Shown here: piece by piece, positions 30,287-35,691 of the stretch | Layout: every line of letters starts with the position of its first letter | Position numbering within the stretch: the first letter of the stretch is position 1 | NCBI RefSeq assembly: GCF_002920575.1 | Contig: NZ_PQSQ01000083.1 | Coordinates: 1-35,691 of the forward strand | Reading direction: 5' to 3' | DNA: 35,691 nt | From: Streptomyces sp. Ru73 | GTDB lineage: Bacteria > Actinomycetota > Actinomycetes > Streptomycetales > Streptomycetaceae | Translations under genes and position numbers: made by a program | The notes under the pieces: model-generated | Database searches by the model: none | The model's input: only the letters and a program-made list of their open reading frames with translations | Told to the model about the DNA's origin: nothing

Positions 30287-30901
30287 GTGGGCAGTGTTCA
30301 GCGGGCTCTACCGGAAGGCCGCACGTCCTGGAAGAAGAGCGCGGCCGTCGCCGTGCCGGCCGTGCTGGCCGTCGGAGTGCTGGCGACCGTGATGGCGCAG
30401 GGCGTGCTCGCCGCGTCCTTCGCCGTCTCCGGCACGAACTTCCAGGTCTCCTCGTCCAAGCTGACCAGCGACGGGCTGGCCTCGTACGTCCATACCGACC
30501 GGGCCGCCGACGGCACGGGCCATCCGGTGGCCCTGCTCGGCATCGGCCGGGCCCGGCTCACCGACATCTGCCAGTCCGCGCAGGTCAAGACCCCGGTGGG
30601 AACGGTCGTCTTCAAGCTCACGGCGGGCGGCAAGGCGGGGCCCGTCACCGCGGACAACCTCGTCATCGACGGCGAGGACCTGGACGGCGACGCGCGCTTC
30701 GGCACCGCGCAGATCGGCCGGGACGCCTCGACGCTGGACCAAGTACCGGGCATCCGCGGCCCGAAGGGCAAGTTCGGGCTGCAGGCCGGGGACATCGAGG
30801 TGGCGGACGTACGGTCGCACGCCTGGTCGGCCACCGGCGGGAACTTCCGCCTCAAGGGCCTGAAGCTGGCCGTCGGCATGGACGGCCAGAAGTGCTTCTG
30901 A
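30287..30901 (+). CDS. DUF6230-family membrane-anchored/secreted protein
   Basis: 204 aa. One N-terminal membrane helix (WKKSAAVAVPAVLAVGVLATVMAQGVLAASFAVSG) is followed by a beta-rich outer domain: FAVSGTNFQVSSSKLTSDGLASY, ARLTDICQSAQVKTPVG, ADNLVIDGEDLDGDARFGTAQIGRDAS, and a C-terminal KLAVGMDGQKCF with two Cys in all. Proteins of this group are often mislabelled cholesterol esterases; no catalytic motif is visible. GTG 30287 is chosen for its GGAGGAAGC site. The next gene overlaps its stop by ten bases, so the two are coupled. Function unknown; an envelope role is inferred from the topology. Confidence 0.85.
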   Translation: MGSVQRALPEGRTSWKKSAAVAVPAVLAVGVLATVMAQGVLAASFAVSGTNFQVSSSKLTSDGLASYVHTDRAADGTGHPVALLGIGRARLTDICQSAQVKTPVGTVVFKLTAGGKAGPVTADNLVIDGEDLDGDARFGTAQIGRDASTLDQVPGIRGPKGKFGLQAGDIEVADVRSHAWSATGGNFRLKGLKLAVGMDGQKCF

Positions 30902-31941
30902 GGCGGCCGGCCCCGGATGCGAAGCGGCGGCTGGGCGCATGGGCCGTGCCACGGCTGCCGTCCCGGCTCGGGGAACGGCTGCCCTGGCCGCGGGCGCGGG
31001 CGGCGTTCCGGGGCTGGCGGCGGACCCGGCCGTTCTGGGCCGGACTGCTGCTGGTGCTCGGCGGCGCCGAACTGCTGCTCGTGCCGCTCTCCCCGCTCGG
31101 CGTGCTGGTCAGCCTGGGCATCGGCGGGCTCGCCGCGCTCGGCATCGGGCTGGCGCTGATCGTGGCGGGAGTGTTCCTGTGGTGCACTCCCGGCGCGCGC
31201 CACTACGTCAGCGTCAACGCGCTGATCCTCTCCGTGCTCTCCTTCGCTGCCACCAACCTCGGCGGCTTCCTGGTCGGCATGGGACTGGGCATCGCGGGCG
31301 CCGCGATGGGCTTCGGCTGGACGCCGCTTCCGGAGGGAGCGGACACCTCGGCGGAGGGGCGGGCCACCGCGGCCGGCACCGCTCCCCCGTCCGGCCCGGC
31401 CGGCTCCCGTACCGCCCTCGCCGTGGCGCTTCCGGTGGCGCTGCTCGCCGTGCTCGGTACCCCTGCCACCGAGGCCCGGGCCGCCGCCGAGGTGCGGGCC
31501 GGCGGGTCCGGCATCCCCGCGCCCGCCGCCGTGCCCACCGTGACGACCAGCCGGTTCGCGCCGAAGGGCTTCACGGTGGCCGGGGTGACGGACGTGCCCA
31601 CCGCGCACGGGCCGGTGCGCGCGATGGTGCTGCGGATGAAGGCCGCCTCGCTCACCGACTACCGGCTGCTGACCCGCGACGGCAGCGACGAGCTGGGGCT
31701 GGGCGCGAAGACGCTGGAGCTGAGCGGTGACGTCACGCTCTACCTGACGAAGTTCAGCGGCTGCGTGGAGGGCGTGCTCTGCCTGACCTTCACCCCCGAC
31801 CGGCTGCCCGTGCCGCCGCTGGTGCCGCCCTTCGTGTACCTCACGGACGTCTCGGCGGAGCAGGCGCTGGTCACCTCGGACGTGATCGCCGCCGACGGGC
31901 TGCGGCTGCGCGCCGACGCACCCGTGCCGCCGACCGCCTGA
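30892..31941 (+). CDS. DUF6114-domain membrane protein
   Basis: 349 aa. A basic N-terminus leads to three or four membrane helices at about residues 45-145 (FWAGLLLVLGGAELLLVPLSPLGVLVSLGIGGLAALGIGLALIVAG, then ALILSVLSFAATNLGGFLVGMGLGIAG), the DUF6114 region. A second hydrophobic stretch near 180 (TALAVALPVALLAVLG) precedes an exported C-terminal domain with LEGVLCLTF-type sequence (two Cys) and a final Pro-rich end. The GTG at 30892 overlaps the DUF6230 stop; an in-frame GTG a little later (about 30946) is possible. The adjacency of both families is typical of streptomycetes, and they probably act together at the membrane. Confidence 0.8.
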   Translation: MLLRRPAPDAKRRLGAWAVPRLPSRLGERLPWPRARAAFRGWRRTRPFWAGLLLVLGGAELLLVPLSPLGVLVSLGIGGLAALGIGLALIVAGVFLWCTPGARHYVSVNALILSVLSFAATNLGGFLVGMGLGIAGAAMGFGWTPLPEGADTSAEGRATAAGTAPPSGPAGSRTALAVALPVALLAVLGTPATEARAAAEVRAGGSGIPAPAAVPTVTTSRFAPKGFTVAGVTDVPTAHGPVRAMVLRMKAASLTDYRLLTRDGSDELGLGAKTLELSGDVTLYLTKFSGCVEGVLCLTFTPDRLPVPPLVPPFVYLTDVSAEQALVTSDVIAADGLRLRADAPVPPTA

Positions 31942-31961
31942 TCCCGCGCGCGGAACGGCCC

Positions 31962-31980
31962 CCCGTGCGTTCGTCACGGG
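31962..31980 (+). terminator. Candidate terminator after the DUF6114 gene
   Basis: CCCGTG and CACGGG, 6-bp stem with 7-nt loop, 20 nt after the stop. Weak. Confidence 0.35.
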
Positions 31981-32004
31981 TGAGTCGTGCGGCTTTCCCG
32001 GGCA

Positions 32005-32063
32005 TCACGTGACGGACGGAGCTGTTGCGTACGGGGCAACTCTGCGATGGTCGCAGATAGGTG
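32005..32063 (+). promoter_or_regulatory. Promoter/operator region of the lanthipeptide genes
   Basis: Three inverted repeats in 53 bp: TCACGTGA (32005-32012), GTTGC-7nt-GCAAC (32024-32040) and the perfect TCTGCGA-TGG-TCGCAGA (32041-32057). A TAGGTG -10-like hexamer follows at 32058. No good -35 is present, which fits a promoter needing an activator such as the RamR/AmfR response regulators of related clusters; no such gene is inside the window. Confidence 0.6.
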
Positions 32064-32156
32064 GTGCCGCAGCGGCCCGCGTGCCGGACCCGCGCTCCGG
32101 TGCCACCCGCGCGGCGGAACGCTTCAGGGGCCGACGCTCCGGGACCGGAGGGTTCA

Positions 32157-34814
32157 GTGGACAAACGGTACGAGGTCTACTGCCTCATGGACCCGCTCTT
32201 CTACGACGCGCCGGCCCGTCCCGGGGGCGGCGACACCGCCTTCCCGCAGGCCCTCCGGCCGGCTCCGGACGGCTGGCGCCGCACGGAGGTGGACGACTGG
32301 CTCGCCCTCCGCCCCGCCGGCCGCACCCTCCCCGTGCAGGGCTGGAAGATCCACGTCTCGGCCTGTCTCGACAACGCGGCGGACATCCTGACCACGGTGT
32401 GGGAGTACTGCGTCCCGCGCCGGATCGCCTTCAAGTTCCTGCCGGACCGGGACACCCTGCTGCTCGCCAACGCCAAGTACGCGCACCGGGGTTCGAGCGG
32501 CAAGTTCGTGACGGTCTACCCGGCGGACGAGGCGGAGCTGGAGCGCGTCCTCACCGAGCTGGGCGCCCTGCTCGACGGCCGGGCCGGACCGTACATCCTC
32601 AGCGACCTGCGCTGGGGCGAGGGCCCGTTGTACGTCCGGTACGGAGCCTTCGCCGAGCGGTACTGCGTCTCCGAGGCCGGCGAGGTCGAGCCGGCCGTGG
32701 AGGACGGCGAGGGACGGCTCGTCCCGGACGTCCGCGGACCGGCCTTCCAGGTCCCCGACTGGGTGGAGCTGCCCGGCTTCCTCGCCCCGCATCTCGCCCG
32801 GCGCGGCGGTGGCGCCGCCCTCGCCGACCTGCCCTACCGCTTCGAGAGCGCCCTGCACTTCTCGAACGGCGGCGGCATCTACGCGGGCACCGACCTGCGC
32901 ACCGGCGACCACGTGGTGCTCAAGGAGGCACGCCCGCACGCGGGGCTGACGCCGGACGGCCGGGACGCCGTCGCCCGTCAGCGGCGCGAGCGGGAGATGC
33001 TGGAGCGGCTGCGGGGGCTGGACTGCGTACCCGCGCTGCACGACCACTTCGAACAGGGCGGCCATCACTTCCTGGTCGAGGAGCGCATCGAGGGGACCGA
33101 ACTCAACGACCTGTTCGTCGACCGGTACCCGCTCACCCTCGCGCGGGCGGACGAGGCCGCGACGGCCGGCTACGCCTCCTGGGCCCTCGACGTCCACGAC
33201 CGCGTGGCGCGGGCCGTCGGCGAGGTGCACGCGCGCGGCGTGGTCCTCGGCGACCTCCAGCCGTCGAACATCATCGTCCGCCCGGACGGCAGTGTCGTCC
33301 TCATCGACCTCGAAGGGGCGGCGGACGAGGCCGAGGGGCGGCGGCAGGCCCTCGGCGCGCAGGGCTTCACGGCGCCGCGCGCCCTGCGCGGCACCGCCGT
33401 CGACGACTACGCCCTGGCCTGCCTGAAACTCTTCCTCTTCCTGCCGCTGACCGGCCTGCTCACCCTGGCGCCCGGCAAGGCGGCACAGCTCGCCCGGGAG
33501 GCGGCCCGCACCTTCCCCGTGCCCGACGGCTACTTCGACGAAGCCGTACGCCTCCTCACCGGCGCCGGCGGGACGGCCGGCGGGGCGGAGCCCGGGCCGC
33601 GGCTGCGTCCGGACCGCACGGGCTGGGCGCAGGCCCGCGCCGCGCTGGCACGGAGCGTCCTCGCGGCGGCCACGCCGGAGCGGGACGACCGGCTCTTCCC
33701 CGGCGACATCGAGCAGTTCGCCACGCCGGGCGGCGGCCTGGGCATGGCGAACGGCGCGGCCGGGGTGCTGTACGCGCTGGACGTGACCGGCGCCGGGCGC
33801 CACCCCGGACACGAGGAGTGGCTGATCCGGCGCGCCCTGCGCCCGCAGCCCGGCACGCTGCTCGGTCTCTACGACGGGCTGCACGGCGTCGCCCACGTCC
33901 TGGACCACCTCGGGCACCGGCAGGAGGCGCTGAAAATCCTCGACCAGTGCGCGGGCGAGCAGTGGCACCGGCTCGGTCCGGACCTGCGGGGCGGACTGTC
34001 CGGCATCGGCCTGAACCTCCTGCACTTCGCCACGGCCACCGGCGAGCCGGCCCTGCGGGACGCGGCCGCCGAGGCGGTGGACGCCGTGGCCGCCCGGCTG
34101 GGCCCGGCCGACGCCGTGCCGGAGGTGAGCGGCGGCGGGCACCCGTACGCCGGCCTGATGCGCGGCTCGTCCGGCCCCGCCCTGCTGTTCCTCCGGTGGT
34201 ACGAGCACACCGGCGACCCGGAGTTCCTCGACCTCGCCGCGACGGCGCTGCGGCAGGACCTGCGCCGCTGTCTCCTCCGGGACGAGGACGGCGTCATGGA
34301 GGTCGACGAGGGCTGGCGGACGATGCCGTACCTCGCGGAGGGCAGCGTCGGCATCGGCCTCGTCCTGGACGACTACCTGGCGCACCGGGCGAACGAGGGC
34401 TTCACGGCGGCCGCCGCGGCGATCCGCCGCGCCGCCGAGGGCCGCTTCTACGTCGAGCCGGGGCTCTTCCACGGCCTGGCGGGGATGATCCTGCACCTCA
34501 GCCGCGCCCACCCCGCCGGCACCGCGGCCCAGCGGGACCCGGTCGTCGGTGACCAGATCCGCCGGCTGGCCCGGTACGCCGTGGGCCACGCGGGCGGTCT
34601 CGCCTTCCCCGGCGAGGAACTGCTGCGCCTCTCCCTGGACCTGGCCACCGGCAGCGCCGGGGTGCTGCTGGCACTCGGTGCCGCCCTCCACGACTCCCCC
34701 GTCCGGCTGCCGTTCCTGGCGCCGCCGCCCGCCGGGCGCGCCGGGCCCCCGAGCCATTCCGTCCCCGTCCCCATGGAGAAAAGTACGGAGGTGAAACGAC
34801 ATGACGATCCTTGA
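32157..34814 (+). CDS. Class III lanthipeptide synthetase, RamC/AmfT-like
   Basis: 885 aa. Modifies the precursor encoded next to it: phosphorylates Ser/Thr, eliminates phosphate and closes lanthionine or labionin rings. Domains: lyase (about 1-210), Ser/Thr kinase-like (about 230-480), with Lys 256 in VVLKEARP, catalytic D366 and N371 in VLGDLQPSNIIV, and D384 in IDLEGA; then LanC-like cyclase (about 530-860) with GLHGVAHVLDHL, GLSGIGLNLLH and GLFHGLAGM repeats. The Cys-Cys-His zinc ligands of classes I, II and IV are absent, as expected for class III. The N-terminus DKRYEVYCLMDPLFYDAP matches the RamC start. GTG 32157, ribosome site GGAGGG. Its last 14 nt overlap the precursor gene. Confidence 0.95.
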   Translation: MDKRYEVYCLMDPLFYDAPARPGGGDTAFPQALRPAPDGWRRTEVDDWLALRPAGRTLPVQGWKIHVSACLDNAADILTTVWEYCVPRRIAFKFLPDRDTLLLANAKYAHRGSSGKFVTVYPADEAELERVLTELGALLDGRAGPYILSDLRWGEGPLYVRYGAFAERYCVSEAGEVEPAVEDGEGRLVPDVRGPAFQVPDWVELPGFLAPHLARRGGGAALADLPYRFESALHFSNGGGIYAGTDLRTGDHVVLKEARPHAGLTPDGRDAVARQRREREMLERLRGLDCVPALHDHFEQGGHHFLVEERIEGTELNDLFVDRYPLTLARADEAATAGYASWALDVHDRVARAVGEVHARGVVLGDLQPSNIIVRPDGSVVLIDLEGAADEAEGRRQALGAQGFTAPRALRGTAVDDYALACLKLFLFLPLTGLLTLAPGKAAQLAREAARTFPVPDGYFDEAVRLLTGAGGTAGGAEPGPRLRPDRTGWAQARAALARSVLAAATPERDDRLFPGDIEQFATPGGGLGMANGAAGVLYALDVTGAGRHPGHEEWLIRRALRPQPGTLLGLYDGLHGVAHVLDHLGHRQEALKILDQCAGEQWHRLGPDLRGGLSGIGLNLLHFATATGEPALRDAAAEAVDAVAARLGPADAVPEVSGGGHPYAGLMRGSSGPALLFLRWYEHTGDPEFLDLAATALRQDLRRCLLRDEDGVMEVDEGWRTMPYLAEGSVGIGLVLDDYLAHRANEGFTAAAAAIRRAAEGRFYVEPGLFHGLAGMILHLSRAHPAGTAAQRDPVVGDQIRRLARYAVGHAGGLAFPGEELLRLSLDLATGSAGVLLALGAALHDSPVRLPFLAPPPAGRAGPPSHSVPVPMEKSTEVKRHDDP

Positions 34815-34917
34815 CCTGCAGACCATGGAAACCGCTCACCACTGTGGCCACCCGAAGAGGAGCGGCGCCAGCAAGTACTGCGGCGGCACCAGCCGGCTCA
34901 GCCTGCTGCTCTGCTGA
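34801..34917 (+). CDS. Class III lanthipeptide precursor, RamS/AmfS-like (38 aa)
   Basis: 38 aa. The leader MTILDLQTMET carries the LxLQ box (L4-D-L-Q7) recognised by class III synthetases and resembles RamS (LFDLQSMET). The core has two Ser-Ser-Cys motifs: S21-GA-S24-KY-C27 (SxxSxxC) and S31-RL-S34-LLL-C38 (SxxSxxxC, ending at the last residue). The second resembles the SRASLLLC ring of SapB; the first is one residue shorter. An additional Cys 15 sits in HHCGH. The start has a perfect GGAGGTGA site inside the synthetase gene, and the reading frames overlap by 14 nt, so synthetase and substrate are coupled. The leader/core cleavage point is not clear. Product may be a SapB-like surfactant or a new variant. 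Confidence 0.92.
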   Translation: MTILDLQTMETAHHCGHPKRSGASKYCGGTSRLSLLLC

Positions 34918-34926
34918 AAGACCGCC

Positions 34927-34957
34927 GGGGCGAGGACGTGCCACACGTCCCCGCCCC
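34927..34957 (+). terminator. Attenuator-like hairpin between precursor and transporter genes
   Basis: Left arm GGGGCGAGGACGTG and right arm CACGTCCCCGCCCC pair over 14 positions with one mismatch, loop CCA. It begins 10 nt after the precursor stop. A read-through hairpin here is a known way in lantibiotic clusters to make much more precursor than exporter. Confidence 0.8.
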
Positions 34958-34983
34958 CACGTGTACCCGGACCGGGAGTGGCC

Positions 34984-35691
34984 ATGGACCGACACGCCGC
35001 GGACCGTCTGCTGCTGGCGGCAGCGCGGCGGGGCGGACCCTGGGTCCCCGCCATGCTGGCAACCTCGCTGCTGCTCGCCGGTGTGTACACCGTCCTGCCC
35101 GCCCTCATGGGCCGTACCGTCGACGCCGTGCTCGCCGGCGGCCACACCGCCGGCTGGCTCTCCCTCAGCATCGCGGCCATCGCCGTCCTGATGGTGTGCG
35201 ACCTGCTGGACGACCTCGTCGGCAAGCTGGCCGAGGCCCGGTCCACGGCCTGGCTCCGCCACACCCTCCTCCGGCACATCCTGGGCCTGGGCACCCGTGC
35301 CACGCGCCGTTTCCCGACCGGGGACCTGGTCAGCCGGCTGGTGGGCAACTCCGCCCGGACCGGGCAGGTGGCGTCGACCCTCGTGTGGGCCGTGACGGAC
35401 CTGCTGCCCCCGGTGGGTGCGATCGTCGCGCTGGCCCTCATCGACCCCTGGCTCTGCCTCACCTTCCTGGTGGGGCTGCCGGTCGTGCTGTCCCTGGCGC
35501 GGACGTTCGTGCGCGACGCCTCCGACATCAACGAGCGCTACTACGCCGCCCAGGGCCGGGTGGCCGGCCGGCTCGTCGACGCCCTGGCCGGGATCCGCAC
35601 GATCGCCGCTGCCGGGACCGTGGAGCGCGAGGCGGACCGGGTTCTCGGGCCACTGCCGGAGCTGCGCCGGCACGGCGCCGGGATGTGGCAG
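34984..35691 (+). CDS. ABC exporter, RamA/RamB-like (5' part, cut by window edge)
   Basis: At least 236 residues seen, no stop before the edge. The N-terminal transmembrane domain of an ABC half-transporter: AMLATSLLLAGVYTVLPALMGRTVDAVLAGG (helix 1), GWLSLSIAAIAVLMVCDLLDDLVGKL (helix 2), then the coupling-type segment RFPTGDLVSRLVGNSARTGQVAS, LVWAVTDLLPPVGAIVALALIDPWLCLTFLVGLPVVLSLA (helices 3-4) and GRVAGRLVDALAGIRTIAAAGTVERE, all typical of the ABC_membrane fold. The ATPase part lies beyond the window. In ram/amf clusters two such genes follow the precursor and export the peptide. ATG 34984 with CGGGAG upstream; GTG 34978 is in frame. Confidence 0.9.
   Translation, partial: MDRHAADRLLLAAARRGGPWVPAMLATSLLLAGVYTVLPALMGRTVDAVLAGGHTAGWLSLSIAAIAVLMVCDLLDDLVGKLAEARSTAWLRHTLLRHILGLGTRATRRFPTGDLVSRLVGNSARTGQVASTLVWAVTDLLPPVGAIVALALIDPWLCLTFLVGLPVVLSLARTFVRDASDINERYYAAQGRVAGRLVDALAGIRTIAAAGTVEREADRVLGPLPELRRHGAGMWQ

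Noticed and set aside
32009..34552. 847-aa plus-strand frame and 890-aa minus-strand frame across the lanthipeptide synthetase
   Set aside because: Both are shadows; only the frame starting at 32157 has the lyase-kinase-cyclase motifs.

Overview
The window is very GC-rich with strong third-position GC bias, GTG/TTG starts and purine-rich Shine-Dalgarno sites. Together with the gene content (rbpA next to fxsA, ppm1 and lnt; a RamC/RamS-type class III lanthipeptide locus; a secreted family 18 chitinase behind DasR-like sites; DUF6230/DUF6114 genes) this points to a Streptomyces or very close relative, chromosomal DNA. I saw no insertion sequence, CRISPR array, rRNA or tRNA. All database-type statements below rest on motif recognition by eye, not on searches.

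Layout. 151-5029: a GntR/HutC regulator, a membrane-anchored serine hydrolase, a NarL-type two-component pair (kinase and response regulator overlapping) and a GNAT acetyltransferase; a 22-bp perfect palindrome lies between the hydrolase and the kinase. 5047-9176: a TetR repressor with two 17-bp operators facing a SnoaL-like protein and an NmrA-like oxidoreductase, then (opposite strand) a DJ-1/PfpI protein followed by an aldehyde dehydrogenase. This looks like an aldehyde/electrophile-handling neighbourhood. 9301-12458: an MFS exporter, a DinB-like protein, a histidine phosphatase behind a strong leader hairpin, and a 57-aa CxxC membrane peptide.

12678-14520: a 64-aa membrane protein and an FtsK/SpoIIIE-like protein whose Walker A lysine is replaced. 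14762-17179: a MocR-type regulator (YczR-like) divergent from a YczE-like membrane protein. 17376-19596: glycerophosphodiester phosphodiesterase overlapping a UMF1-type MFS gene. 19854-23450: rbpA, with a textbook sigma-R promoter and a strong terminator, facing the lnt-ppm1-fxsA group (lipoprotein N-acylation and polyprenol-phosphate-mannose synthesis), preceded by a 583-bp leader region. 24034-26864: a YtcJ-like amidohydrolase, an Lrp/AsnC regulator (probably leaderless) and a small Cys-motif protein. 26973-29809: acyl-CoA dehydrogenase and a secreted GH18 chitinase with two dre-like sites around its -35 element. 29984-31941: a 63-aa hypothetical protein and a DUF6230-DUF6114 pair behind two palindromes.

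32157-35691 (runs off the edge): a class III lanthipeptide locus of the ram/amf (SapB) type: RamC-like lyase-kinase-cyclase, overlapped by 14 nt by a 38-aa precursor with a LxLQ leader and two unequal Ser-Ser-Cys ring motifs, an attenuator-like hairpin, and the start of an ABC exporter. The precursor core differs from SapB and AmfS as I know them and is the best candidate for something undescribed here.
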